A stretch of 35,819 bases of DNA from Fragilaria radians (taxonomy: Eukaryota > Bacillariophyta > Fragilariophyceae > Fragilariales > Fragilariaceae), in NCBI GenBank assembly GCA_900642245.1, contig CAAAJI010000002.1:589848-625666 (forward strand), in the 5' to 3' direction. Positions 11,194 through 22,166 of this stretch are shown piece after piece (the first letter of the stretch is position 1; each line of letters starts with the position of its first letter). Under the pieces are notes generated by a model. It did not search any database and was not told the DNA's origin. It worked only from the letters and a program-made list of their open reading frames with translations. The translations under genes were made by a program, and so were the position numbers.

Positions 11194-12375
11194 GCCTTTT
11201 GGGAGCAACACAAAACTGGATCACAACTATGGAATTATGGATGCAATAAATGAATGTATAGTATATAGATGGATACTGCTACTATCTCCAACTACTAGCG
11301 GATTGCCATACTGCTAACATGCTGAGTGACAATTGTGTCGCCAAATACTTATCGGAGTAGCACATTTTCAGAATTTAGAGCGCTTGCTAAAACTCGATAA
11401 GAATCTTTCTGAAATTTACGTAAGCCTAGAAATAGCAAACAATTTGATCAAATCTAAATGCAAGATAGTAGAAGTGAGTCCCAATGAGCATTTTCATTTT
11501 TTTTCTGTATTCTAGTGTGCATACTGTGTTTGCAATCCGTATAGCAGCTATTGGTCCACAATCGTCTTCATGATTTCAGAGAATAAAAAATAATTCTGGC
11601 AGAGCACTTGGTATATTCCTTAAATGAAAAAAGAATTCAACCCTTAATTTGGACCAGGAATCATGATTGTGAAAACAACAAGGAAAGGCTTGGCAGCATT
11701 TTGTTGAATCATATTTTGTTGGGAAATGATGATAAAAGCAGCGCAAGTCTATGTATGTGAAAAATACTACCGTATGACGGAATTGAACCGCCCCTAGACC
11801 ACTAGCTACGGCTGGTAATCCTAACTCGAGTTAATTATATAATGAATTTATCAGCATTCCATATTGGCTGATTCCTTCACTTTAACATAGGTACACTTAT
11901 GACAGAGAACACTATCAAGCGTGCAACATTATATTTTTATATGAAAGGCAAGGATTGTTCTATGCCATTTGTTTCTATTTACCACTTCTGTACTACCCTG
12001 CTTTTGCAAAGGCGTATTCGTGAAAAAAACGGATTCTGAGATTGATAGAGAAGAACAAACATTACACATGTAGCATCAACATAAAAAATTGATTGATTTC
12101 CTTATCCTAGTTTATGTTATGCTTTTCAGTTTCATATTTTTCACCTTGATAAGGAGCTGTATATTTTAATCTTCCGTGATCTAACACACTTAACTCTGAT
12201 TTGACTCAAGTCCCTTTTCAAAAGGAATCCATGTTTTGAATAGATGGAATGGTGAAGGCTGAATAGCGCAGCATTCTCCTTCTCAATATCTGTCTCCTTA
12301 GCCTTTCCACGCGTGTGGCATGCCATAACATGTTGACACAGATTTGCCATCTTTATCGCGATAACGACGATTGTC
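11194..12375. other. divergent intergenic region between the M50 and FUT8-like genes
   Basis: This region separates a minus-strand gene from a plus-strand gene and so should hold both promoters. No coding sequence is supported. A tRNA-like fragment at 11769-11812 is listed separately. A pair of good splice signals (GTGAGT at about 11475, TATTCTAG at about 11516) occurs around a short open frame, but there is no in-frame ATG and no recognised protein. Confidence 0.45.
11769..11812 (-). pseudogene. tRNA-like fragment lacking an anticodon arm
   Basis: On the minus strand a T-arm-like hairpin (GGCGG TTCAATT CCGTC) contains a perfect RNA polymerase III B box, GGTTCAATTCC. A D-arm/A-box-like TAGCTAGTGG lies just before it. 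The 5' end GCCGTA can pair with the 3' end TACGGT, as an acceptor stem would. No room is left for an anticodon arm, so this is not a working tRNA. It could be a deleted tRNA gene or the head of a tRNA-derived SINE. Confidence 0.35.
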
Positions 12376-13953
12376 ATGTTGATTATGGTCCTTGTACTCG
12401 TTTTCAGCCAATTAACTCGAAATTTGGTTTACATTTATTATTCCGCGATTACCCGTTCAAGTTACTCTGTTTTTTATATACTGTCCGTTGCAGTCACGTC
12501 AACACACAACAAAGTGCGGATGGAAACAAATTTCAAAACAATGCCATCCTTCATCTTATCGCCCCGTCGAAAATCCTTTCATGAGCGTAGTGTAGACAAG
12601 AAACATTTGAAAAAATTATGGGAATACATTCGGTTCTTCAGCACATTAATGCTACTAATTTTGATATGGTTCAGTTTCTTTATTGCTGATCCTCATTCTC
12701 TTTTGGAGGATACGCTCATTCCTACAAATTCGAAAAATATTTTCAATTCTAGTCTATGCAAGACTAATCCGAGAACGAGTACTTTCAAATCACAAACAAA
12801 CTTCTATCGAACAATTCAAGAGACTTTGTCTGAAGGAGCATTGGAGGTTCAACGAAACGATGCAATCAATTCAACCACTCCACCAACAAAGACTTTAAAG
12901 CTAAGATTTGATTGGACCTATCTTACAGTCCTATCGCCGATATCAAAGTTGATGGTATCACATCAATCGAATTGTACCTTACCACTTGGGAACCACTTTT
13001 GGCGGAAAAAGATTTTTGGACTGGGGAGTGATCTTCATCTTTGGAGTGCTGCCCTGTGTAATGCCATTGAGGATGGTCTTCGAATACGAACACACAACGT
13101 GAATCCATGGGTCTGGGTCGATTCGAAGCAGTGCAATGCCGACGACGTTCAACTGTCGGCTCTCAGTTGTTACTTCCCCCACGCCGAATTACAATGTCCA
13201 GAAGATCGGAAACAAATATCAACCCTCATGGAGGACTCTCGTTTCGAAACGCATGGACTTAGAGTTCTTCACGACGGGAACTACTCCAAAGTATCCAACC
13301 CCATTCAATTTAAATGTAACAAAAGTCCCACAAGTCCAATGAATGTGTACTCTAAAACAGAATGGAGAGCCGCGGGAACTGAAACACTATTTTCAAGAGT
13401 GTCTCCGTTGGTTCAAAGAGAAGCAGAACGACAACTAAACTTGGTATTTCCCAATGGAAAAGTTCCATCTGATTTAATTACAGTCCACATGAGATGGGGT
13501 GATAAAAAATTTGAGAATAAAATCTCTGGAATTAAAAAAACGCTTGATGGCATAAAAATGTTACGATTGAAAAGGGGTGATAAATTGAAACGTCCTACGT
13601 CAATACTCTTATGCACTGAAGACCCAAAGGCAGTAAAAGCATTTCAAATGGCTGCTCCCCGACGTTGGAAGATCTACCTAGATCAGTTCTATAATGAAAT
13701 GCTCCCCCATCAACCAGATGATGACGGAATCTATAATAAGGTTCCAAAGATTTCAATGTCCCTAAATGGTAAAACTGGATTATGGTCCTTGGGATCTTTG
13801 TTGGTTGCAATGGAAGCAAATTCATTTGTCTTGGTGATGAACAGCAATTGGAGTCGGCTTATGGATGAATTACGTCGGAACGTCTTGAATCCCCGATGTC
13901 ACAATTGTACCCACATGGTAAATGTTGCTATGGGAAAATGGCATGAATGGTAG
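12376..13953 (+). CDS. FUT8-like (GT23-type) glycosyltransferase, type II membrane protein
   Basis: Up to 525 residues. A transmembrane anchor at about 86-104 (STLMLLILIWFSFF) follows a basic cytoplasmic segment, the type II layout of Golgi glycosyltransferases. The C-terminal half carries features of the alpha-1,6-fucosyltransferase/NodZ fold: VHMRWGDK (370-377) in place of the HxRRTDK donor-binding motif, LLCTEDPKAV (411-420), and GSLLVAMEANSFVLVMNSNW (473-492), matching the region after motif II. Several N-glycosylation sequons lie in the luminal part. The family uses GDP-fucose; the acceptor here cannot be read from the sequence. The first ATG (12376) adds a hydrophobic 48-residue extension of doubtful value. 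ATG 12520 (residue 49) has a stronger context (GCGG before, G after) and gives a cleaner single-anchor protein, so it may be the true start. The gene is intact, without introns. Confidence 0.75.
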   Translation: MLIMVLVLVFSQLTRNLVYIYYSAITRSSYSVFYILSVAVTSTHNKVRMETNFKTMPSFILSPRRKSFHERSVDKKHLKKLWEYIRFFSTLMLLILIWFSFFIADPHSLLEDTLIPTNSKNIFNSSLCKTNPRTSTFKSQTNFYRTIQETLSEGALEVQRNDAINSTTPPTKTLKLRFDWTYLTVLSPISKLMVSHQSNCTLPLGNHFWRKKIFGLGSDLHLWSAALCNAIEDGLRIRTHNVNPWVWVDSKQCNADDVQLSALSCYFPHAELQCPEDRKQISTLMEDSRFETHGLRVLHDGNYSKVSNPIQFKCNKSPTSPMNVYSKTEWRAAGTETLFSRVSPLVQREAERQLNLVFPNGKVPSDLITVHMRWGDKKFENKISGIKKTLDGIKMLRLKRGDKLKRPTSILLCTEDPKAVKAFQMAAPRRWKIYLDQFYNEMLPHQPDDDGIYNKVPKISMSLNGKTGLWSLGSLLVAMEANSFVLVMNSNWSRLMDELRRNVLNPRCHNCTHMVNVAMGKWHEW

Positions 13954-15239
13954 AGAATTATGGATATGTGGGAAGTAGAGATTCAATGTTATCTGTATTC
14001 AATATGGAAATAATTGTTCAACATGCCAATATTCCCAACAACTTATTGATATCCTTCCCATGGAGTGCTTTTAATTGTCAAATCAGCCAACTAAATGCCC
14101 ATTTTCTTCATTCTCCATCATCCTCCCTAATGACACTGATCACTACCATATTCCTCAACTAACATCAAGATGTTTGACAGTGCTTATGGTGGCAGACTTT
14201 CCTTTTAGAACTATCAATGTTCAAGCTTTTACCAGTATCCTTATTTGGAAGCTGTATAGTTTTTCCTTTTCCTTTCACCATGAACAAGTTTGATGAATGA
14301 CACTTATCAGTACAAAAATTACTATACTGTTCTATTAACTTTCTACATTGGTGATGATTTGTAGTATTTCAGAATCCATCCAAAATTTAAATTTTTTCAC
14401 CATTTGCAAGCCCTGCTACATATACCCACCGTTTGCTCATTACTGCCTGCAAAAACATTATCCTGCTTGTTGTATCTGAGTCATATGATGATGATACCAC
14501 AGGGAATACAAAGACAATTCAAATTGGATCTCACATGCAGTAATTCTGGGTATCCAAAGACCATTCAGGTATAATCCCAGTTGTGAATTTTTGCTGCCCA
14601 TCAATCTTAAGCGTTTCCTCCCTCCAAGTTCTCAATTGGTTTTGCAAATTTATTGGAAGTACCATAATACATTTATCTGGTAGCACTTTCTCGGCAGTAC
14701 AGAAGCACAACATGCCGTAAAACTATCTTCCATATTTGGCATGGTATGGAATCCAAACTCTGCAAAGGTGTATTACCTTTTGGAGTCCTTTCTTGTTGCA
14801 AGTTATTGATTTCCAGTCCAAACTGTTCTCTAGAAATAGAAAACCACCGTTTAGTTCAAGAATTTGATTTCAATAAACTAATTATGAAGATTGTTAGAAG
14901 ACTTGTCTAGTTATAAGGAATCGTTTGAGTTTTCCAACATACTTTTTGAAGTACTCAATCGTAGAATACCTAGTCTCAACGAAAGAAGAGTTGCAGCTCA
15001 AGAGGTAAAGGAAAGTAACAACAAGGTCAATAAAGATCAACAAGGAAAGTAGAATAATGAGCAACAATACATACATTTATTACCATATTGAGTCTCGTGA
15101 GCCTAATTCATTTATCGTGCTCAATCGAATAGCTTTAAAGCCAGGTACATTTGGTGGTTTAAGAGCTAATGCTTATGTTTAAAGCAACCGATACAATTTC
15201 CAGTGTTGAGCTTCAATAGAAAATCAAGCACATAAAAAT
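13954..15239. other. intergenic region, no recognised gene
   Basis: It begins with the 3' UTR of the FUT8-like gene. A 60-codon minus-strand frame at 14531-14713 reads like protein (TLKIDGQQKFTTGIIPEWSL) but matches no family I know and has stops on both sides, so it may be a transposon relic. The right end runs into copia gag sequence near 15240. Confidence 0.45.
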
Positions 15240-16300
15240 GAAGAAAGGGTCAAATCCTGATCCAGAATCAGTATCTTGGACAAGAAAGAAAGATGGAAGA
15301 AGAGCTAATGACTATCATATCAAGGAGTGTTAGGTGTAGAAAGGCAATTGAGAGGAGAATAGATCAAGCTGAGTCATTTGGAAGACGTTATGGTGGATTT
15401 GTATCGTTAGTTGTATCAAGGAAACGAAACGAAGATTGCATTTGTATTTTTTGGCAGGGTTTCAAGGGGTATGCTACCAATATTGAAAACAAGGTCATTG
15501 GGAAAATGAATGCAAACAGAGTCATATCGAGCAAACTTTCAGGGACAGTTTGGGTTCTGCGAAAAAAAGGGTCATAAGGAAGCAGATGGATGGCAAAAAA
15601 TCAAGAAATGCAGATAAACAGGAAGCAAAACAGTTTTATTAACTCATCAAGAGACCAATACTGAAAATATTGCTGGCTGCAAATGACGCTGCAAGTTTTA
15701 AATACACAAACCTGTGGATAGCCATCACTGCCACAAATGTTCACGCCGCACTGCAAATGGAATATTTAGCTAATACCCAAGGGATACAGTCAACCCTTAT
15801 GGACAAAAGGTCGTGCGAAAGAGCAACCCTGGTTGGCAAAATAAGAGGAAGAATAAAGCTGTCATCAATTTGACTGACAAACGTAATGTTGATGCCAAAT
15901 GGTAATGAGAATATTGTCAGTGTTTTACAGGTACTCAAGAAAGGATGGAAAATGAGAGGTAATCTATACAAGATTGTACTGACAAGTTCGGGTGGAAAGT
16001 ATCAAATTACCTTTGACAAAAGGATTCCAACAACAAATGGTCTACTTTTTCTAGTCCAAATTTTGTCAAGTGCTGAAATGTGTTTGGGAGTAACAATAGA
16101 TCGGAAACTATCTCAATCAACAAAATACATCACCATTTGGGGCACATATCAGTGGCTACAACAAGAGCCATGTCGAGTACTTGAGATGGTAAACAACTGG
16201 AGGAGTCAAGAAATGTGAAAGCTGTGCAATTGGCAAGTTCAGGAAAGCCAATATTGCCAAAAGAGCAGTCATGGATTGCTATATTTGCTGGTACGAGATA
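15240..16300 (+). mobile_element. decayed Ty1/copia fragment: Gag zinc knuckles, protease, GAG-pre-integrase
   Basis: Joined by eye across frameshifts, the plus strand gives two CCHC-type zinc knuckles in Gag. The first (C-Y-Q-Y then KQGHWENECK, with a stop in it) is near 15470-15515. The second (FCEKKGHKEADGWQKIK, last Cys lost to Gly) is near 15550-15605. After the protease region come VLKKGWKMRGNLYKIVL and YQITFDKRIPTTNG (about 15930-16045), the segment typical between protease and integrase. The GAG-pre-integrase domain follows at about 16113-16285: HHLGHISVATTRAMS, then GGVKKCESCAIGKFRKANIA. The fragment stops there, and the integrase core does not follow. It has many frameshifts and stops and is not functional. 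Confidence 0.75.
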
Positions 16301-16793
16301 ATTTTACAGCATTTGGAGGTGTTCTGTAGATCCAACGGTTCTGATTCCAATCTCATTCAAAATAAATCAACTTTTTGGCGAATTAATCACAGTCATTTTA
16401 TATAATTATGAATTTTGTCAAAACTAATGAACGAGGAAATTGCAACAATCAGATTTAGAAGTTCTAACATGTACCTGAAATTGTAACGCAAGAGCTTACT
16501 CTGATGTTTATCTTTAGTATTCTAGCTTATATCATCTTCGTTTCCCTTTCAATAAAATCTTGAGTGATATACTGGTACTGGATGGAAAACAAATCAATGG
16601 ATTGCGATGTAGTAGAAATTGCTTTCTTTCTATATATCCAATTATGAAATTTAATTATTTTATTCGCGTCTAAGCTAGATCTTTTGCCTCAGGAATGCTC
16701 TGCAGAGACTGGGATTGCTTTTCCCAATTTTCTTTTGTCAAAGTTTGCAACATCAACAGCAATGCCAAAATCAAATTGCTGTAATAAATACAG
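16301..16793. other. short intergenic region between copia relic and S28 protease gene
   Basis: No gene seen. This should include the 3' UTR of the S28 protease gene, whose stop codon is at 16794-16796 on the minus strand. It replaces the place where the integrase core of the preceding copia relic would be expected. Confidence 0.45.
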
Positions 16794-18605
16794 TTACCAA
16801 ATTTTTTGCAATGGATTGTCCATTTGGGTGTCCCAATCATGAATCCATTTCCGGATCTGAATTTCTTCAACTTTCCTTGCTTCTCGTACGCAAGTGGGAT
16901 CATCTTGATGACTGTACATTAAGTCCGTATGATGCCCACCATACTCCATAACAATAGATAGCATAGAGTCCGTAATGTAATGAATACCGACCTGAGATGT
17001 ATACACTCCAGCAGCACTCCAGGGATCGAGAAGACCATTTGAGAAAACAATGTTGGATTCTGAAAGTATTCTTTGTCCACCGTAGTAAATATCCAGCCAC
17101 TTCGACCATGAGTCATGGGTATTAGGGTACCCGTAAACACCACATGGATCTTTGCAGTAGTCATATAAATCATTTGGAATGATATCCGAGTATGTGTGGG
17201 TTCCTCTTGGATGTGTTGGTGGCCAAAACATATCCCGTCCTAAGCCGCGTGCATTGGTCACAACAATATTCATGTCTTCATTGCAGCACAATGAGTTCCA
17301 ACTTCCTTCCTGTTCAATCTTTTCGCGACACATAATATTAGGATCCTCGCATCTGTCGTTTTTTGCTGGTTTCATACTTGCGACGTTTATTGCTGGAGTT
17401 ATGTTGAAACACGTTTCTGTCTTTGATACATTAAACCAAATGGCAACCGCATTTCTGACACTACTCAAGAGATTGCTGATGATTTCTGTAGTTGCAGTAT
17501 CATCCCCACCAACATGAGTGACGTTATCCCAATCGACTTGCAATTCTAGTCCGTCGCCATAACGGATGTTAAAGCGCACTGCCTTTAAATCTCCATCTAA
17601 AGCAATGCCATGGTTTCGATGAAGATCTGTTTTCCAGCATGCCGCTTGAAGTGGCCACGCTGGTAATTTATGTAAGCCCATGTGCAATGAAAAGGGAATG
17701 TAGCTTGATGGGTATGGATAGCTCCCCTCAGCCATGTCAAACCAAGGACTTTGTGCCCAATCCAAGAGCAAGTTCGTATCGTTGATTGAATGCAATGGTT
17801 GACATAAGTTAAATGTATCTCGAAGCTTCTGTCGTCCTTTAGCATTAGATCCAAGGTAGGTAATAAGTGGCCATGCTGCAAGAAGGTTTATAAAACATGA
17901 ATTCTCTTGCAACCCTTTTGTAGCAGGATATCCGTAGGACAAACCTCGACTGACCACTTGATATGCTGCATCAATGGACCAGGGAGCCTGACGAGGAAAT
18001 CCCATTATAGGTGCGGAGGCAGCGATTGCACCAGCAACCATGTTTGGATAAAGACGTCGCATCCAAGCGCTCAACATACCTCCGTAAGACCCACCGAATG
18101 CAATGACAGGTCTTTTAGATTGCGGATTAATACGATCCAGAAGGACAGCATAGTCAGCCAACGCTTGCTTGGACGAACTATACGACATACATTGATATGA
18201 TATGCTGGGAAGAGACATTCCTTCATATCGATGTTCGGCAAAGACAACGGAGGCGCCAAAAATGGGAGCTAACTCCCACATTAGTCCGGTCTGATTTATA
18301 TACTGTTCTATCGGTGATTCATTCCCAGTGTAAAAGAGTATGGGCGATGAAGAGCTTTGCGTAAAGTTGTCAAAAATACAGTAACGTTGAAGGTAAGTTG
18401 GAGAATTTGTTTGGAAATGATTCAAAGGTTGCGACATGAAATCACAATCCATGTCATCAATGGTAAACTTTGGTTCAGTGTCCGGTATAATATATCCATT
18501 CTGCTTGGGCTTCCAACGTTTAGATACAATCGAGGAACTGCATGGTAATAGTAGGAGAAAAATGGAAATTGATGTTGAATCGAGTAAGATGAACAACGGC
18601 CTCAT
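16794..18605 (-). CDS. peptidase S28 family serine protease (lysosomal Pro-X carboxypeptidase / DPP7-like)
   Basis: This is a complete 603-residue protein. An N-terminal hydrophobic signal (ISIFLLLLPCSSS, residues 13-25) directs it to the secretory route. The S28 fold is clear: FYTGNESPIE (91-100), VFAEHRYEGM (121-130), and the nucleophile elbow GGSYGG with Ser at about 173. The catalytic Asp lies in SNGLLDPWSAAGV (about 527) and the His in YGGHHTDL (558 or 559). The family C-terminal helix ARKVEEIQIRKWIHDW is at 576-591. Many Cys residues and N-glycosylation sequons fit a vacuolar, lysosomal or secreted enzyme. Family members remove residues after proline, either from the C-terminus (PRCP) or as N-terminal dipeptides (DPP7); which one cannot be told here. 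Animal relatives are about 490-500 residues, so this one has inserts, mainly at 390-480. No intron is needed. An acceptor-like TTCTTAG just before the ATG may mark a 5' UTR intron. Copia fragments flank the gene on both sides. Confidence 0.92.
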   Translation of the reverse strand: MRPLFILLDSTSISIFLLLLPCSSSIVSKRWKPKQNGYIIPDTEPKFTIDDMDCDFMSQPLNHFQTNSPTYLQRYCIFDNFTQSSSSPILFYTGNESPIEQYINQTGLMWELAPIFGASVVFAEHRYEGMSLPSISYQCMSYSSSKQALADYAVLLDRINPQSKRPVIAFGGSYGGMLSAWMRRLYPNMVAGAIAASAPIMGFPRQAPWSIDAAYQVVSRGLSYGYPATKGLQENSCFINLLAAWPLITYLGSNAKGRQKLRDTFNLCQPLHSINDTNLLLDWAQSPWFDMAEGSYPYPSSYIPFSLHMGLHKLPAWPLQAACWKTDLHRNHGIALDGDLKAVRFNIRYGDGLELQVDWDNVTHVGGDDTATTEIISNLLSSVRNAVAIWFNVSKTETCFNITPAINVASMKPAKNDRCEDPNIMCREKIEQEGSWNSLCCNEDMNIVVTNARGLGRDMFWPPTHPRGTHTYSDIIPNDLYDYCKDPCGVYGYPNTHDSWSKWLDIYYGGQRILSESNIVFSNGLLDPWSAAGVYTSQVGIHYITDSMLSIVMEYGGHHTDLMYSHQDDPTCVREARKVEEIQIRKWIHDWDTQMDNPLQKIW

Positions 18606-19324
18606 TCTAAGAATAAGTGAATTGTTTTATGTAATCGACAAGTACAAGTAAGGTATTCATGTTGATGAGAATTTCCAGGTAAGTTTTTTTCATTTCGTTA
18701 ATTACTCAACATACGACAATTGCGTCACTAAATTGGTAAATGGCTTTCTTTACATACTGACATAAAAACTCACAATTGCTTGATTAATCCAAACGGCACC
18801 ATTCAACTTGTCTGTTCCATATGATGCACTGGAACTACTTTTTGTTTGATGACTATAGCATACTCTTAGAATTTTGTCTCCTATGGTATAGTTCATTTCC
18901 ATGAAATTTAAAGTAGGAATCCCATTCTTTAGGGCTAGTACAATTTCATCTGAAACAAACATAGCCCCTTTTCAACTCTGAAGCTAATTTAAGAGCTTTT
19001 TGCTACGTATTTCCAAAGATTGGCGTCAATAGTAGTAAACAATTCATATTTAGTTTAATTTCAGATGATCTGCCTAGCGTTGAAATGTACAGTAATATTT
19101 GCTCAACAATTGCAGGAACTGGACTTCATCTTGCCTAATCTAGATATCTTGTTGAGTTAGACCGCTATCCGTTATTTCAACCCAGAGCCCATCCAAGTGG
19201 TATAATTGTTTACTAATCTGGTCTAGACCAAGATTTAATACTGTCGATGTTTGAGTTTCACTTCCAACACACGTCAACGTTTATGTCTATCGACTTAAAC
19301 ATTGCGATTATTAATATCTAGGCC
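18606..19324. other. upstream region of S28 protease with one possible orphan exon
   Basis: This should contain the promoter of the minus-strand S28 gene. The only protein-like frame is at 18750-18962 on the minus strand, listed separately. Nothing else is recognised up to the copia integrase fragment at 19325. Confidence 0.4.
18750..18962 (-). other. possible orphan exon or small ORF
   Basis: A 70-codon minus-strand frame begins at an ATG (18962) that overlaps a strong acceptor-like TTTGTTTCAG. A donor-like GTGAGT follows near 18773. The peptide (EIVLALKNGIPTLNFMEMNY, then a GDKILRVCYSH segment) reads like a beta-rich extracellular domain but fits no family I can name. No partner exons were found. 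It may be an exon remnant of a lost gene, or chance. Confidence 0.25.
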
Positions 19325-19920
19325 ATACGCTCTGATGGTGCTGGTAAATTTAGAGCTTTATTGGAGGAAAGCTAAGCCAAGTGAATGGGATTGATATTTG
19401 AATTTTTACGTTTTGAACTCCTCAAACAAAGGGAAAAGTTGAGAGACAGGTACAAACTTTCCACCATAGAAACAGGGCAATATTGAATGGAATAGGTCTC
19501 ACTCATGACGTTAGAAGTGAAGTCTGGCATGAAATTGTGGGGACCACACCTTAATTATCAAACATCAAATACACAAAATCTGGAGGTTAAGTGTCCTAAT
19601 TAATTTTATTTGCAAGTAATCCGAAGGAAAACTTGCTCATAACATTTAAGGTATACTAAACAATCGGAAAACTATATGTATGTTTGTTTTAACCCTTCAA
19701 ATATGTAAGCAATTTTTACGGAACTTTTACGTAGAAGCGCATTCGGTTAGAAAAGCTTTGCAATGATTGCATTCTATGAAGATGAGTACAATGAAGAAAA
19801 TGAATTAGAAAGTTTGAAGTCAATTTGACTTGCCAAACAGATTTTACAAACATGAATAAGCTCAAAATTTAGGGACAACGTCAATAAGAAGGTTTATCGG
19901 CAGATGAAGAGTTTAGAGAG
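19325..19920 (+). mobile_element. decayed Ty1/copia fragment: integrase core to pre-RT
   Basis: The plus strand gives IRSDGAGKFRALLEE (19325-19369), which holds an integrase catalytic Asp. After a frame change come TPQTKGKVERQVQTF and NRAILNGIGLTHDVRSEVWH (about 19420-19535), with the Glu of the DDE triad in KVER. Further degenerate traces include FYEDEYNEENE near 19770 and KFRDNVNKKVYRQMKS (about 19868-19915), the segment just before reverse transcriptase. RT itself is missing. Stops and frame changes are frequent. It shares orientation, and probably family, with the fragment at 15240-16300, which stops just where this one would start less about 120 integrase codons. Confidence 0.7.
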
Positions 19921-22166
19921 TTGGTGAAATACTGAGGCATCAAGAGCCGTCGAAGACATGAGCAATGAATTACTTCATGATCCCACATCACGCTACAATT
20001 ATATTAATAACGATAATTGTACATGAACCTTAAATATTGGAAGAAACAAGAAATCATAATGATCCAGTACAAATCATAAATTGATGAGAGGTAATTGAAG
20101 ATGACCTTTCAAGATGAATAAAAAACATGGAAGAAGTAAACGGAGATGCATTACGTTGTAAATGAATTGTCAGAAAAACGAGAAACGGGATTATTAGGGC
20201 CAGGATTCTTACATGCGGTTACGGCTTAACCTACCTTGAATGAAGGATCAAGAAGCTAATCCCTTAACAGTTTAATAATAAAATATTAGACTAGGAGAGG
20301 TGTGTGTGTACCGGTATAAGGAGACGTCCTGTACCGTTAGTGCACAGTAAATAATAGTAGAATCAAAATATTCTTATATTTATTCATCCAGCTATGGGTA
20401 GTTACAAGTAAACTATCCAATTACTTACCTACGACAAGTTTAACTATGATAAATGATCCACCAACTAAACTTAGTGAAGATTGCATATCATTATCCAATC
20501 CAGCACCGTATCCAATCTAGGACGGCTATAATAATGATCTATAAAGATCTAATTGAAGAGTTAGCTCTCTAATAACAAAAGAGTCTAAAGGCTAAACTTA
20601 TTTATCCTTATTGACCACCAACTTGTCCAAAGAGCAAGTTGAAGAGACTTGTTTAAACAATTGGGAAGAAGCTTTAGTATAAGATCTAACTCTTCAAGAT
20701 ACTTCACGAACATCTCTTGAGATGGACCAAGAGGTTTTCTCTAAGGGAAGATCTAAGACTAAAGAATCAAAGTAACCTAAAATAGATTATAATTCATCAT
20801 TGTGTTATTTCTTTATTTCACAGTAGAGTGAGACTCATTTCCTGATATTTACTTCCGGGAAAGCTTTGCTCCAATGCTCCTTGCAACATTAGTTTGCAGA
20901 CTTTCAAGCGTCCATTATCACCTCATTTTTACATTGAAATCAAATGAACAAGTTACATGGATATTCTGCGTGTCTTGAGTTTGACTTCAAACAATAATCT
21001 TTACTCTAAAAGACAATCAAGAGGGAGATCAATGCAATAGAGGGCTTAACAATAGGCTTATTGATTATTGAATAATAATTGTCCACAGGGAAAGTTAGTC
21101 TGATAATGGTTTGTGAACAAGATTGAATGAACGGTGATATTGCGTTAACAGGAATTATTTATCGTTGTTTTACGTAAACTAAATGCTGATTGTTGATATA
21201 AAAGGATAATTGCTATAATTTGAAGATTGAACAATATTTGATGATTGCTTGAGCTGTTGAATTATTGAAAAAAAATTGAATGATAGAATGCTATTGATGC
21301 AGCCGTATCTTCTTATCAATCCATTAACTGAATGGTTTGGCAGTTACAAAAAGGTAGCTATGAGTTTGAAACTCCAGGACTCCAGGATTTAAGAGTGTAC
21401 TTCCACATGATGAGATGGAATGCATCGATCTTGAAAATGAGTTGATGCGATTCTGTGAAAAAATGCAAAGGCTAATCAGAAAGTGATTGAATGCCTAGTC
21501 TCAAATCGTGGGAGAAGAACATAATCACAATATCCATGATTTGATTATGACGCTCTTTATGCTGTAAAAATAAGGAAAATTTGGAAGAGACTCCAAGGGA
21601 TCAAATCTGCAACATGCACTTGCATCCTTGATTGAATCAGCAGTTGTTCCAAGATGTCCTTGCTGTCTGCATGCACCCTTAAATCTGTTGTTTAAAATTC
21701 TCCTTTAAAGTTATAAATGTTTTTTCTTTTGCTATGAAAAGGTTGCTTGTGCTCTGGATTACACATTTCTATAATTATTAGATTCTTGACTCTACATTTT
21801 CATCTACAGATTTCTGACTGCTACAGTCTAGGACTGAATTCATTTCAAAGATAATAATGACCTGCAGAAACAAAGTAAGTAAGTGCACACATTTCAATGA
21901 AGATTTAACATGACTGATGCAATTGCATTTGATATGCATTGATTATCAAGTTGGAAATCTATTTCTTTATTTGAAGTACGTTTCTAGGATACAGAAATTC
22001 TATACATTCAGCATATGAAGTTACAAACAAAATGTTGATAATGCTTTCCATGGCACCACAGCATTACTTTTTTCTAGGAAGGATAAAGACTCAGCCTTAA
22101 AATAAACTCCTCTTCTGGAATGCTGGTATTTAGGTGACAAAAAAAATTAATTTTTGTCATTCACAT
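19921..22166. other. 2.2 kb AT-rich region without a gene
   Basis: No open frame of note on either strand. The left part follows the copia fragment directly and may be its decayed 3' part or LTR. A structured segment at 20553-20698 is listed separately. The right end should contain the 3' UTR of the GT61-like gene (minus strand). Confidence 0.5.
20553..20698. repeat. inverted repeats, 12-bp arms 120 bp apart with inner hairpin
   Basis: TTGAAGAGTTAG at 20553-20564 is the exact inverse of CTAACTCTTCAA at 20686-20697. Between them AACTTG (20620-20625) pairs with CAAGTT (20635-20640). The segment could fold into a long branched hairpin and might be part of an LTR or a non-autonomous transposon. 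No function can be assigned. Confidence 0.4.

Noticed and set aside
11194..11211. Upstream GTG start for the M50 protease
   Set aside because: An in-frame stop lies directly before it and an ATG at 11193 follows.
11333..11580. Small two-exon gene with GTGAGT..TATTCTAG intron
   Set aside because: No in-frame ATG, no recognisable protein on either side of the candidate intron.
14531..14713. 60-codon minus-strand frame with protein-like sequence
   Set aside because: Stops on both sides, no ATG-to-stop gene of sensible length, and no family recognised; noted only in the gap entry.
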